A stretch of DNA of 64,000 nucleotides from Georgfuchsia sp049276455 (GTDB lineage Bacteria; Pseudomonadota; Gammaproteobacteria; Burkholderiales; Rhodocyclaceae). Under the pieces are notes generated by a model, which made no database searches, had not been told where the DNA came from, and saw only the letters and a program-made list of their open reading frames with translations. Where the stretch lies: the NCBI GenBank assembly GCA_049276455.1, contig JBASWL010000224.1, positions 71,265-135,264 of the forward strand, in the 5' to 3' direction. The first letter of the stretch is position 1, and each line of letters opens with the position of its first letter. Of the stretch, positions 53,562 through 63,442 are shown piece by piece. The position numbers and the translations under genes are program-made.

Positions 53562-54734
53562 ATGCGCTATTTACCCTGCTTTCCCATAGCCCTCGCTATC
53601 CTGCTTTCCGCTTGCGACGGCAAAGCACCGCCTACGCTGCCGCCTGCGGCGGTGACCGTGGTAACGCTCAAGTCTGAATCGGTGACGCTGACCCGGGAGT
53701 TGCCCGGCCGCGTCACTTCGTCGCGGGTTGCCGAAGTGCGACCGCAAGTCACGGGGATCGTGCAGCAGCGGCTGTTTACCGAAGGCGCGTTGGTGAAGGC
53801 CGGACAGGCGCTGTACCAGATAGACGATGCGACTTACCGCGCCGACGCCAGCAGCGCGCGTGCGTCGCTGGCTCGCGCCGAGGCTACGCTCGTGGCTGCG
53901 CGACTGAAGGCGCAGCGCTCGGCCGAACTGGCGAAGACCCACTTCATTAGCGCGCAGGGCAACGAGAACGATATCGCCGCGCTGCGCCAGGCCGAAGCTG
54001 ACGTTGCGATGGCCAAGGCCGCGGTTGAACGCAGCAATGTGGTGCTGGGTTACAGCCGCATCGTCTCGCCCATCGCCGGGCGCATCGGCAAATCCTCGGT
54101 CACGCAGGGCGCGCTGGTCACGGCCAACCAGGATGCGGCGCTTGCCATCGTGCAACAGCTCGACCCGATCTATGTCGATCTGACGCAAGCCGGCAGCGAA
54201 CTGTTGCAGTTGCGCCAGCAGATCGCGGCAGGGACGCTCAAGGGCTCGACGACACTGCCCGTGGCGCTGCTGCTTGAAGACGGCAGCCAATACAAGCATG
54301 ACGGCAAGCTGGCTTTCTCGGAAGTCTCGGTCGACCCTGGCACCGGCAGCTATGCGCTGCGCGTGGTGGTGCCGAATCCAGAACATGTTTTGCTGCCGGG
54401 CATGTATGTGCGTGCCGTGCTGGGCGAGGGCGTGCGTGAAAACGCCGTGCTGGCACCGCAACAGGGCATTGCCCGTGACCCGAAGGGCGGCGCCAGCGCC
54501 CTGCTGGTGAACAAGGAGGGCAAGGTCGAGGCGCGCAGCGTCAAGGTATCGCAAGCGATCGGCGACAAGTGGCTGGTTGAGGAAGGGCTGGCCGCCGGCG
54601 ACAAGGTGATCATCGAAGGCTTGCAGAAGATCCGGCCCGGCATGCCGGTGCAGGCTGCCGAAGCCGGCACTCCGCCCGCGCCTGCGGCCGCTCCGCCCGC
54701 GCCTGCGGCCGCGCCGGCCGCGTCCAGCAAGTAA
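53562..54734 (+). CDS. RND efflux periplasmic adaptor, lipoprotein (AcrA/MexA-like)
   Basis: The membrane-fusion subunit of a tripartite drug pump, 390 residues. A lipoprotein signal ends in the lipobox LLSAC near residue 19. The barrel-sandwich and hairpin domains follow (VRPQVTGIVQQRLFTEGALV; helical hairpin about 80-150; VSPIAGRIGKSSVTQGALV). The C-terminus is a Pro/Ala tail with a repeated PPAPAAA. The start is the ATG before RYLPCFPIALA. The RND pump gene follows after 12 bases. Confidence 0.93.
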   Translation: MRYLPCFPIALAILLSACDGKAPPTLPPAAVTVVTLKSESVTLTRELPGRVTSSRVAEVRPQVTGIVQQRLFTEGALVKAGQALYQIDDATYRADASSARASLARAEATLVAARLKAQRSAELAKTHFISAQGNENDIAALRQAEADVAMAKAAVERSNVVLGYSRIVSPIAGRIGKSSVTQGALVTANQDAALAIVQQLDPIYVDLTQAGSELLQLRQQIAAGTLKGSTTLPVALLLEDGSQYKHDGKLAFSEVSVDPGTGSYALRVVVPNPEHVLLPGMYVRAVLGEGVRENAVLAPQQGIARDPKGGASALLVNKEGKVEARSVKVSQAIGDKWLVEEGLAAGDKVIIEGLQKIRPGMPVQAAEAGTPPAPAAAPPAPAAAPAASSK

Positions 54735-54746
54735 GCGGAGTCAGCC

Positions 54747-57700
54747 ATGGCCCGCTTCTTCATCGACCGCCCCATTTTCGCCTGGGTCATCGCCATCATC
54801 ATCATGCTGGCGGGTGTGCTGTCGATCTCACGCCTGCCGGTTTCGCGCTTTCCCGACGTCGCGCCGCCGACGATCGCGATCAATGCCACCTATCCCGGTG
54901 CCTCGGCGCAGGTGATTGCCGATTCGGTGACGCAGATCATCGAGCAGAACATGAAAGGACTCGACGGCCTGCTGTACATGACGTCGGCCAGCGAGAGCAG
55001 CGGCCGCGCCAGCATCACGCTCACTTTCAAGAACGGCACCGATCCCGACATCGCCCAGGTGCAGGTGCAGAACAAGCTACAGCTGGCAACGCCATTCCTG
55101 CCGCAAGTAGTGCAGCAGATGGGCATCGCCGTCTCGAAGGGCAACAGAAACTTCCTGATGGTGGTCGGCTTTCTTTCCTCGGACGGCCGCATGGCGGCCG
55201 ATGATGTCAACGACTACGTCGCCACCAACATCGCCGACGTGCTCGCCCGCGTGCCCGGCGTCGGCGGCATACAGCAGTTCGGCGCCAAGTACGCGATGCG
55301 TATCTGGCTTGATCCGGACAAGCTCACCACTTACCGGCTTGCCGCCACCGAGGTGGTCAATGCCATCAGGGCGCAAAACCAGCAGGTCGCTGTCGGCCAG
55401 CTCGGTGGCACGCCTTCGGTAAAGGGCCAGCAGCTCAACGCCACCATCAATGCGCGCGGCCGTCTGCAGACGCCCCAGCAGTTCAGCGACATCGTCGTGC
55501 GCGGCAATGCTGACGGCGCACTGCTCAGGCTCGGTGATATCGCCCGCGTCGAACTCGGTGCCGAAAGTTACGGTACCATCGTCCGCACCAACGGCTTGCC
55601 GTCCGGAGCGGTGGCGGTCATGCTTGCCACCGGCGCCAATTCGCTGTCCACCTCGCGCGGCGTGATAAACGCCCTGGAAAAACTCAAGCCCAGTTTTCCG
55701 CCCGGCCTCAAGTCCGTGGTTCCCTTCGATACCACGCCCTTCATTTCGGAAGCCATCAAGGGCGTGGTGGAAACGCTGATCGAAGCCATCGTGCTGGTGT
55801 TTCTGGTGATGCTGCTGTTCCTGCAGAACTTCCGCGCCACGCTGATCCCGACCATCGCGGTGCCGGTGGTGCTGCTCGGCACCTTTGTCGTGCTCGCCGC
55901 ACTGGGCTTCTCGATCAATATGCTGACCATGTTCGCCATGGTGCTCGCCATCGGCCTGCTGGTCGACGACGCCATCGTCGTGGTTGAAAACGTCGAGCGC
56001 CTGATGACGGAGGAAGGTCTGTCGCCGCTCGAAGCGACGAGAAAGTCGATGGACCAGATCACCGGCGCGCTGGTCGCGATCGGTCTCGTGCTTGCCGCGG
56101 TGTTCGTGCCGATGGCTTTCATTGGCGGCCCCTCAGGCGTGATCTACCAACAGTTCTCGGTCACCATTGTGTCGGCGATCATGATCTCGGTGCTGATGGC
56201 GCTGGTGCTTACGCCCGCGCTGTGCGCGACGCTGCTCAAGCCGGTGGCGAAGGGGCACCGCTACCACGATACCGGCTTCTTCGGCTGGTTCAATCGTTTC
56301 TTCGACCGCAGCAGCACGCACTACCGGGGCGCGGTGCGCGGCATCCTCTCGCGGCGCAAGCGTTATTTCGCCATCTTCGTGCTGATGACCGGCCTCGCCG
56401 GCCTGCTGTTCCTGCGTCTGCCCTCGTCCTTTCTTCCCGACGAGGACCAAGGCTGGCTGCTGGCGATGGTGCAGACCCCGGTCGGCGCGACGCAGGAGCG
56501 TACCGACAAGGTCTTTCGGCAGATGGAGCGCTACTTTCTCGACAAGGAGAAGGAGCGCCTCAATATCATCACCAGCGTGCAGGGTTTCAGCTTTAACGGC
56601 AGTGGCCAGAACAGCGGCATCGCTTTCATCACGCTGAAGCCGTGGGGCGAGCGCAAGGGCGTCGAGGGACATGCGCAGTCGATCGCCGGCCGCGCCATGG
56701 CCGCCTTCAGCCAGATCAAGGACGGTTTCATCTTTGCCTTCGTGCCGCCGGCGATTCCGGAGCTCGGCCTGTCGACCGGTTATTCCTTCTTCCTCACCGA
56801 CACGAACGGGCTTGGCCACGAAGCCCTGCTGCAGGCGCGCAACCAGCTGCTTGGCGCCGCCATGCAAAACAAGTTGCTGACCAAGGTGCGCCCGAGCGGC
56901 ATGGAGGACACACCGCAATTACACATCGACATCGACAACCAGAAGGCCGCCGCGCTCGGGCTGAAAACCGAGGACATCAACGAAACGCTGGCGCTGTCCT
57001 GGGGCGGCCGCTATATCGACGACTTCATCGACCGCGGCCGCGTCAAGCGCGTGTATGTACAGGCCGACGCGCCCTACCGCATGCTGCCCGAAGACCTGCA
57101 ACGCTGGAGCGTGCGCAACACGCAAGGCGAGATGGTGCCCTTTGCGTCCTTTGCCTCATGGCGCTGGGATTACGGTTCGCCGCGGCTGGAGCATTTCAAT
57201 GGCATGGCGGCGATGCAGATCGACGGCGAGGCGGCGCCAGGTGTCAGCACGGGGACGGCGATGGCCGAGATCGAGAAGATCGTCGCCGGCCTGCCGCCGG
57301 GCATCGGCGTCGAATGGACCGGCGTGTCCTTCCTTGAGCGCGTTGCTGGTTCGCAGACGACCCTCCTCTACGTGCTGTCAATCTTTTTTGTATTCCTCTG
57401 TCTTGCTGCGCTCTACGAGAGCTGGAGCATTCCGACCTCGGTATTGCTTGTGGTGCCGCTTGGCATCCTTGGCGCAGTATTGGCCACGACGCTGCGCGGC
57501 ATGGAACGCGACATCTATTTCCAGGTGGCGATGCTGACCATCGTCGGACTGTCGTGCAAGAACGCGATCCTGATCGTCGAATTCGCCAAGCTCAACGTCG
57601 AACACGGCATGGAACTCGTCGAAGCCACCATGGCGGCAGTGCGCGACCGTCTGCGCCCCATCCTCATGACCTCACTCGCCTTCGGCCTCGGCGTGCTGCC

Positions 57701-57902
57701 GCTGGCGATTGCCAGCGGCGCCGGTTCCGGCGCGCAACGCGCGATCGGCACCGGCGTTCTGGGTGGCATGATCGTTGGCACCCTGCTCGGCATTTTCTTT
57801 ACGCCATTGTTCTTTGTCGCCGTGAAGCGCCTGTTTGGAAAACCTGCCACCAATACAGATCCGGCCAATATGCCGATATCTGAAACAGACCAAAAAACCT
57901 GA
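54747..57902 (+). CDS. RND efflux pump permease, HAE1 family (AcrB/MexB-like)
   Basis: A proton-driven exporter of hydrophobic and amphiphilic compounds, 1051 residues with 12 membrane helices. The N-terminus MARFFIDRPIFAWVIAI is typical. The proton-relay aspartates are in helix 4 (GLLVDDAIVVVENVER) and the partner Lys lies in helix 10 (LSCKNAILIVEFAK). Two large periplasmic loops are full length. No outer-membrane channel gene follows, so the pump must use one encoded elsewhere. It is followed by a HAD hydrolase gene 14 bases on. Confidence 0.95.
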   Translation: MARFFIDRPIFAWVIAIIIMLAGVLSISRLPVSRFPDVAPPTIAINATYPGASAQVIADSVTQIIEQNMKGLDGLLYMTSASESSGRASITLTFKNGTDPDIAQVQVQNKLQLATPFLPQVVQQMGIAVSKGNRNFLMVVGFLSSDGRMAADDVNDYVATNIADVLARVPGVGGIQQFGAKYAMRIWLDPDKLTTYRLAATEVVNAIRAQNQQVAVGQLGGTPSVKGQQLNATINARGRLQTPQQFSDIVVRGNADGALLRLGDIARVELGAESYGTIVRTNGLPSGAVAVMLATGANSLSTSRGVINALEKLKPSFPPGLKSVVPFDTTPFISEAIKGVVETLIEAIVLVFLVMLLFLQNFRATLIPTIAVPVVLLGTFVVLAALGFSINMLTMFAMVLAIGLLVDDAIVVVENVERLMTEEGLSPLEATRKSMDQITGALVAIGLVLAAVFVPMAFIGGPSGVIYQQFSVTIVSAIMISVLMALVLTPALCATLLKPVAKGHRYHDTGFFGWFNRFFDRSSTHYRGAVRGILSRRKRYFAIFVLMTGLAGLLFLRLPSSFLPDEDQGWLLAMVQTPVGATQERTDKVFRQMERYFLDKEKERLNIITSVQGFSFNGSGQNSGIAFITLKPWGERKGVEGHAQSIAGRAMAAFSQIKDGFIFAFVPPAIPELGLSTGYSFFLTDTNGLGHEALLQARNQLLGAAMQNKLLTKVRPSGMEDTPQLHIDIDNQKAAALGLKTEDINETLALSWGGRYIDDFIDRGRVKRVYVQADAPYRMLPEDLQRWSVRNTQGEMVPFASFASWRWDYGSPRLEHFNGMAAMQIDGEAAPGVSTGTAMAEIEKIVAGLPPGIGVEWTGVSFLERVAGSQTTLLYVLSIFFVFLCLAALYESWSIPTSVLLVVPLGILGAVLATTLRGMERDIYFQVAMLTIVGLSCKNAILIVEFAKLNVEHGMELVEATMAAVRDRLRPILMTSLAFGLGVLPLAIASGAGSGAQRAIGTGVLGGMIVGTLLGIFFTPLFFVAVKRLFGKPATNTDPANMPISETDQKT

Positions 57903-57916
57903 AGGAGAAAGGTTGA

Positions 57917-58654
57917 ATGATCAAGGGTATATTTTTTGACGTGGGCGGAACGCTTTACAGTTACAGAAACATTCAGCCAACCATGATGCTGTTGTTTGAA
58001 AAAATGGCGGCAAGGCTGGAGCTGGAACACGACATCACCGAAGTCGCGCGTCACTACCAGCTAGCCAACAAGGAGGCCGACAGGCACTTTGCGGACAAGC
58101 CCTTCTATCTTTTTCGCGATTATTGCGAAACCATTTTTGCCAATTTTCTTAACCGCATTGATAAGCAGCATCTGCACAACCACTTTAGCTGGTTTGAAGA
58201 AAATCATCGCGGAATGTTGGTCGGCTGCATGGAATTGCATACCGACTGCCATGCAACGCTTGATCGACTGAAAGACATGGGCCTTTATCTTTCGGCCGTT
58301 TCAAATGCCGATGAAAACCAATTGGCGCCATTGATTGAGCGCGCGCAGTTGCCCCGGTGGTTGACGCACTGGACCTGCTCCGAGACTGCCCAATCCTGCA
58401 AACCCGATAGACGCTTTTTCGAGATTGCCCTGAAAAAGTCCGGCCTGGCCGCAGATCAGGTGCTGTTTGTCGGCGATTCGCTCGAACAGGACATTGAAGG
58501 TGCGCACGCCACGGGAATGGCCACAGTGTTGATTACCGAAATCGATCAGCCGGCGCCCATGGAAATCGGCCGCGAAACCCCCGAACCTGACTACCGCATC
58601 AGCCGCCTCAGTGAACTGCCGGGAATTGTTCAAAACCACGGCAGGTCTGGTTGA
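57917..58654 (+). CDS. HAD family hydrolase
   Basis: A 245-residue haloacid dehalogenase-type phosphatase. Motif I is FFDVGGTL with nucleophile D8 and Gly at the usual general-acid site, as in other FDVGxTL HADs. Motif II is AVSN, motif III includes a Lys in CKPDRRFFEIAL, and motif IV is GDSLEQDIEGA. A helical cap (about 20-110) is present. The substrate is unknown. An AAGGAGAAAGG ribosome binding site precedes the ATG. Confidence 0.9.
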   Translation: MIKGIFFDVGGTLYSYRNIQPTMMLLFEKMAARLELEHDITEVARHYQLANKEADRHFADKPFYLFRDYCETIFANFLNRIDKQHLHNHFSWFEENHRGMLVGCMELHTDCHATLDRLKDMGLYLSAVSNADENQLAPLIERAQLPRWLTHWTCSETAQSCKPDRRFFEIALKKSGLAADQVLFVGDSLEQDIEGAHATGMATVLITEIDQPAPMEIGRETPEPDYRISRLSELPGIVQNHGRSG

Positions 58655-58817
58655 GACCCTGAGGCAGGCGCAGGAAAAGTTATAATTTGCAGATCAGGGC
58701 GAGCATCTCCCGTCCCGTTTGGTGCGGCAATTTCTGGACGGGACTATTGAGTGTTTATCCGTATTCGGTCAGGGGCTGACGTCCCCGACATTACCTTGTT
58801 ATTACATATTGGGAAAA

Positions 58818-59648
58818 ATGATCAACTTGACTGCAGGTCGTTGGGCCGGCTTCGGTATAGCCGGTAATTTTGCCGGGCACCTTGAGCAGGCGGGCGAGGT
58901 CAAGGATTTCGCGACCTTGAAAAAAACTGGTGAAGGCCCCAAGGGAATGTTCCCCTTCCATCTGTCCATTGAGGGGCATTTTCTGGCTACCGATCCGATC
59001 TCCAGTTCCACTTTGGCCTTGCCCGAAGGGGCACACGTTCAGTGCGAACCCGAGGTGGCGCTGGCCTGCGAACTTCACTATGGCAGCGGGAATGCCGTCA
59101 AGGTAAAACCATTGGCATTTGCCGCCTTCGATGACGCCTCGATTCGCCGTGAAGGCGCTCCCAAGATCAGCGTCAAGAAGAACTGGGGGGCCGGCTCCAA
59201 GGGACTTTCTTCCCAATGGGTCAGGCTTTCCAAGGGCATCGATTCCGGTTCCGAGCTGGATACCTGGCGCATTGCCTCGTTCCTCGGACGGGACGGTACG
59301 TGGAGGGCCTACGGCATAGACAGCCCGGTGGCCGGATACACGCTGTACGGACCCGACTTGAATTCCTGGATCGAAGAAAAATTGACATCCCAGGCCGATG
59401 AGGGGCCACTTGAGGATCTGCCGTCACTGCTTTGCAAAGCGGGTCGCCCGGAACATGCGGTAATCACTATCGGCGCCACCCGTTATACAGCTCTGGGCGA
59501 GACCACCTTCCTCCAGTCCGGCGACAGCTTCGCGGTGGCCGTCTACGATCCCGGAAAGATAGATCCGGCACAACTGCCGGAATTGTGTTCCACGGGCGAG
59601 TCGGTCGACGGCTTGTCGCTGCTGGTCCGCAAAGCCCATCGGATTTGA
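58818..59648 (+). CDS. DUF5718 family protein
   Basis: A 276-residue cytoplasmic protein of the DUF5718 family, function unknown. It starts MINLTAGRWAGFGIAGNFAG and has the conserved segments FHLSIEGHFLATDPISSSTL, QCEPEVALACEL and ISVKKNWGAGSKGLSSQW. The fold resembles fumarylacetoacetate hydrolase relatives only loosely. The ATG follows TTGGGAAAA; the upstream spacer has a TATAAT near 58682. Confidence 0.75.
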   Translation: MINLTAGRWAGFGIAGNFAGHLEQAGEVKDFATLKKTGEGPKGMFPFHLSIEGHFLATDPISSSTLALPEGAHVQCEPEVALACELHYGSGNAVKVKPLAFAAFDDASIRREGAPKISVKKNWGAGSKGLSSQWVRLSKGIDSGSELDTWRIASFLGRDGTWRAYGIDSPVAGYTLYGPDLNSWIEEKLTSQADEGPLEDLPSLLCKAGRPEHAVITIGATRYTALGETTFLQSGDSFAVAVYDPGKIDPAQLPELCSTGESVDGLSLLVRKAHRI

Positions 59649-59682
59649 GTTTCCAGCCACAGGGCAGCACGACAAAACCGAC

Positions 59683-60159
59683 ATGATCGCCAGCATCAGG
59701 GGCTTCTTCAATCAGTTCATCGCACCCGGTATCGAGCAGACCGAGGCCCATAGCGAGCATGCGCTGCAGATTGCCACTGCAGCCCTGCTGCTGGAAATGA
59801 TGCGCATGGACAACCGGATCACTGGCGAAGAGCGGGCCGCTACCGCTACCGTCCTGCGCCGGCAATTCGGCCTGGATACGGCACAGCTCGATACGCTGAT
59901 CGCTCTTGCCGAGAAGGAAGCGCATCAAGCCAGCGGCTACTACCAGTTCACTTCGCTGATCAACAAGACCTGCGACCCCGTACAGAAAATCCGCATCGTC
60001 GAAAACATGTGGCTGGTAGCGCTGGCCGACGGCCATCTCGATGCCCACGAACTACACTTGATGCGCAAAATCGCCGATCTGCTCTATATCCCCCAAGGTG
60101 ACTACATCGCGGCCAAGCAGCGAGCCCGCAAGGCGGCTGGCGTACCCTCTGCCCTGTAG
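59683..60159 (+). CDS. TerB-like (TerB_C/DjlA N-terminal type) protein
   Basis: A 158-residue all-helical protein. The acidic motifs MMRMDNRITGEERAA and WLVALADGHLDAHELHLMRK match the metal-binding helices of the TerB family. TerB is linked to tellurite resistance and stress in some bacteria, but short chromosomal members like this one have no known role. It follows the DUF5718 gene by 34 bases. Confidence 0.85.
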   Translation: MIASIRGFFNQFIAPGIEQTEAHSEHALQIATAALLLEMMRMDNRITGEERAATATVLRRQFGLDTAQLDTLIALAEKEAHQASGYYQFTSLINKTCDPVQKIRIVENMWLVALADGHLDAHELHLMRKIADLLYIPQGDYIAAKQRARKAAGVPSAL

Positions 60160-60316
60160 CAGGCTCCCGAACCGTACCCTGCGAGGGCATCCTGTTGCCA
60201 CTTGCATGCTGCGTCATGTTTGGCACTTCAGGCCGCAAGCAAAGGGGCGCATTTGCAAATATCCTGCCGGATGATGGCGGGTCGGGGATTAGCACAATAA
60301 TGATGAAGTCTACAAA

Positions 60317-60637
60317 ATGTCACCTGCAACAGCTGTAATTGCCATGACTGCCATGTTGCTGGCGGGCTGCGTCTATCTGCCGCATACCGCCACGGCGTAT
60401 GACGAGAATTGTGAGATTTTCGAAAGGAAAATGACCCTTGAGTCCTATCAGGTAGCGTCGATCGGAGGATGCCGCAATGAAGGCTGCGTGGCATTGCTGG
60501 CGGCAGCCGGTGTGGTTTCGGCAACCACAGCAGTAGTTTCCGGAAGCGTGGTGGTGGTGGGGAACGTCGTTTATTGGCTGGAAGAAAAGGGCCAATGCAT
60601 GGGCCGGGAGAAAAAAGCGGTTATTCAGATTCCGTGA
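60317..60637 (+). CDS. Small lipoprotein of unknown function
   Basis: A 106-residue lipoprotein. The signal ends in the lipobox LLAGC at about 14-18. The mature part has YDENCEIFERKM, GGCRNEGCVALLAAAG and a hydrophobic Val/Gly/Ser-rich stretch (SATTAVVSGSVVVVGNVVYW) that could be a second membrane segment. Four cysteines outside the lipobox may form disulfides. Similar proteins occur in Pseudomonas, as far as I recall, all uncharacterised. Confidence 0.7.
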   Translation: MSPATAVIAMTAMLLAGCVYLPHTATAYDENCEIFERKMTLESYQVASIGGCRNEGCVALLAAAGVVSATTAVVSGSVVVVGNVVYWLEEKGQCMGREKKAVIQIP

Positions 60638-60952
60638 TTGATGGGGAAACACTGAACAAGCCTGTCATCCCTCGGGATTCTCGTTGGTCATCGCGGTGAG
60701 TCTTGCTGTGAGCGTAGCGTGGCAGCCCGCAGGGACGTGGCGATCCACAACCACCGTCATTGCGAGGTCCATACCCGCAATGACAAGCACTCGTTTCGCC
60801 TGCTTCCGCAGGAGGGTGTGCTCGAACGTTCCTGAACGGGATCTTTCTGAAAATCCAACGGCAGCAATGGCCGAGGGCAGGTCGTCGACCGCAGCAGACA
60901 ATTTTGAACGCCACACCAAGCGCTGCTGTAATTGCTGAAGGGGCAGGGTGGG
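60638..60952. other. Spacer with dispersed repeat copy 2
   Basis: No supported gene. It contains the second copy of the dispersed repeat (60664-60786) and then about 150 bases with no clear features up to the nuclease gene's stop codon. Confidence 0.45.
60664..60786. repeat. Dispersed intergenic repeat, copy 2
   Basis: GTCATCCCTCGGGATTCTCG then TTGGTCATCGCGG echoes copy 1 at 33694-33755, and a later CCGTCATTGCGAGG ... CCGCAATGAC gives an inverted pair within the element. It sits at the edge of the accessory nuclease gene. Confidence 0.5.
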
Positions 60953-63442
60953 TCAATCGACTGCTTCCTGTGTCGCCTTCCTTCTCGCAAGCCGCTTGTC
61001 CCAGTACTCTCTTCTTGCCTGATGGAAAGATGGTAAGCCCAGATAGATTTGCTGGGTCGCATCGGCAAGATCCAGCAAGCTATGAGTATATTCATATTCG
61101 GTAAAGCGGGCATGTATGCCGCCTAAGTCTTTCCACTTTGCCGATAACTGGTAATCCATGGTGAGTTCGTGTGCAGTGAGAAGCAACACGGGGTTTGTCG
61201 GTTCGCCATGGATATTCACGCGGCGCCCCCAATTCACGAATTTTTGAAGAAGCTTTTTCTCGGTGCGTGTGAAGTGGTCGCGCAGAACCGAAATTACGAC
61301 AACCACGTTCGGGAGCTTCATGGCCACCGACTTAAGCTTAGCGAGGTCTCGCGCCGTGATCAATTCGCCCTGCCCGAGCGACTTAGATTCACCAATGATC
61401 AGCTGCGGAGGCCGATGATTCTCACGGCCAAATCGCTCGTCACCGCGCCACGCGACGAAGTCCACCTCGCGCTGCACGCCGTCGAAGGACAGGTTCATCG
61501 CCGTAGAAAATGTCATTTCACTGGTCGAAGAGCTGAACAATCCGAGTACGCGCAACGTTAGCAACGCGCTGTAAGAGCCGCGGCCATAGTCCGGTGCCGA
61601 GAATGGGCCGATGACGCGGTAAGTGAAATTTCGATTGTTCGCACGCAGAGCAGCCTGCGGGAAGTCATAGGGCTTGAGACATCGCTCGCATGTCACTCGA
61701 TAATCGACATTCGTCAGCGTGCTCCAGTTCTTGGCGCTGCAATGTGGGCAATCGGTTGCTAGGCCTAAGCGGATGACATTATTTTTAGTGAAGTCATTGA
61801 GGCCGTCCCGAGAGAGAGAATGGCGGCTCTTTCGTTCGGAAATGAGGTCAGTCCATTCTTTGAGCTGGGCGGTCCGGAGTTCATAGGTTTCTTCGATCAT
61901 TTCCTTTTCATTGCTCCTGCGCCGCAGCCCACCCGCCATCTTATTGAGAAGCCTCAGTGTATCGATGTCGGCGAGTAGGTGAACGCCCCAAAGCCCACCG
62001 AGCTGCTCCAGCATCTGTCGGGCAATATGTCCGGGCTCAGACAACTCCGCCTTGATACCGAATAGTCCGAGTGAGCCAACGATCGCATCGTTGGCACTTA
62101 ACAAGGACACATACTGTCCCAAATTGGAAAATTGTTGCGGAAACACCCATCCTTCGCTGCCGACAGGAATGGCCTCGCCACCCAGACCGAGGTGAGGCCA
62201 TGAAAGGTCGAATGTGTTGAACGGCAGGATCGTCGCAATATTGCGATTGCCGTAGTTAGAGATTTTCAACGCATTGACCCAGCGGTGTTCCCCTCCTCCG
62301 TACCGCTTGGCAAACTCGGGCTGTAGGGTTTCAAACGTGGTACGAAGTTCCTGGTCCTCCTTCAGGACGAGATCAGCTCGGCGCTCCTTGGCTGTCACTT
62401 TGAGACGGTTGTCGCGGTGAACGCGGTCGTTACGATGCTCTACCCAAATCTCGTTGCGCCAGTACTTAATGGAGAGCGCACCCCCAGGAAGTCCTGGCTT
62501 AAGGCTGCGGATGAGACTTTCCGCTTTCGCTTTCGGGATCGAGCGGCCAAATTCAATTGTGGCGTTGTGCATCAAACCATTCGGGTTGCCCACGACCGGT
62601 CGATGCTCTTCCATGAGGATCTTATAGATATCGTCGCCCAATAGATCGAACCATTCGAGCGGAACAGGCAAGACGGGATGGGGTTCTAGCCTAAGATTCC
62701 ACAAGTCGATCAAATCGGTCGGTCGTAGTGGATCGAATACGAAGATAAGGAGATCGTGGTACCAGTACCGCTGAGTATCGAGGCCATAGTGCGTCACCCG
62801 CAACGGAGTCTCAGCGCCTTTCAAGAAAACTCGCCGCCATGTGTCTGGTGTGGGCCTCACCATCTCTGGCTGATAGACGTCCCGATATGTCTGTTCGATA
62901 TACTTTGTAGCCTTGGGAGCCGGATAGACACCGAACATTGCCTCCGACGCGCAGTTCCCGCGTTCCGGTGAGACATACAAACTCTCCTGCTTGTCACGTC
63001 GCACGAATTGTTGCTTGGTCTTGTAGACATGTGCGAGAACGTCACAGATGTTCAGACCAAACGCCGGTTCAGACCAGTTGCGACCTCGCTCGGGTTCCAG
63101 AAACTCTTTCAGCGTGATGACCTGCTTGTGAAGCGCATGCTTTTGACGAAGCGCCCCGAAACCAGCTTCCTCAAGCAAACCCTTTTCTGCCTCGACATAG
63201 ACGTCAGGCTCAAAAAACCTCGCGTAGCCCTTGGCAACCTCCACGCCTTTGAAGCGCTGGAACATCTCCGGCCGCCACTCTTTGGGAGCCCGCTTAAATA
63301 CAGGAATGATTGGGTTATAGACGCCGCCCCATAGACAGGTGCATGCGCGCATGATCGTGCGAACAGCTACCAAGTCGGTCGGCGACGTAAGAAAGCCGAT
63401 ACGTGTTGGCCTCAAAAGAATCTCAGCTGAGAGTTCGGGCAT
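60953..63442 (-). CDS. Large protein with zinc ribbon and PD-(D/E)XK nuclease signature (candidate defence gene)
   Basis: An 829-residue protein of a family I do not recognise. The N-terminal region begins PELSAEILLRPTRIGFLTSP and has CLWGGVYNPIIPV. A long middle region has no known motif. Cysteines C565/C568 (CPHC) and C585/C588 (CERC) form a zinc ribbon. Near the C-terminus EVDFVAW (D661) and LIIGESKSLG (E685, K687) have the spacing and hydrophobic strands of a PD-(D/E)XK nuclease. Repeats and non-coding DNA surround it, and its GC is lower than neighbours. The ATG at 63442 follows GGAG by ten bases. Confidence 0.7.
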   Translation of the reverse strand: MPELSAEILLRPTRIGFLTSPTDLVAVRTIMRACTCLWGGVYNPIIPVFKRAPKEWRPEMFQRFKGVEVAKGYARFFEPDVYVEAEKGLLEEAGFGALRQKHALHKQVITLKEFLEPERGRNWSEPAFGLNICDVLAHVYKTKQQFVRRDKQESLYVSPERGNCASEAMFGVYPAPKATKYIEQTYRDVYQPEMVRPTPDTWRRVFLKGAETPLRVTHYGLDTQRYWYHDLLIFVFDPLRPTDLIDLWNLRLEPHPVLPVPLEWFDLLGDDIYKILMEEHRPVVGNPNGLMHNATIEFGRSIPKAKAESLIRSLKPGLPGGALSIKYWRNEIWVEHRNDRVHRDNRLKVTAKERRADLVLKEDQELRTTFETLQPEFAKRYGGGEHRWVNALKISNYGNRNIATILPFNTFDLSWPHLGLGGEAIPVGSEGWVFPQQFSNLGQYVSLLSANDAIVGSLGLFGIKAELSEPGHIARQMLEQLGGLWGVHLLADIDTLRLLNKMAGGLRRRSNEKEMIEETYELRTAQLKEWTDLISERKSRHSLSRDGLNDFTKNNVIRLGLATDCPHCSAKNWSTLTNVDYRVTCERCLKPYDFPQAALRANNRNFTYRVIGPFSAPDYGRGSYSALLTLRVLGLFSSSTSEMTFSTAMNLSFDGVQREVDFVAWRGDERFGRENHRPPQLIIGESKSLGQGELITARDLAKLKSVAMKLPNVVVVISVLRDHFTRTEKKLLQKFVNWGRRVNIHGEPTNPVLLLTAHELTMDYQLSAKWKDLGGIHARFTEYEYTHSLLDLADATQQIYLGLPSFHQARREYWDKRLARRKATQEAVD

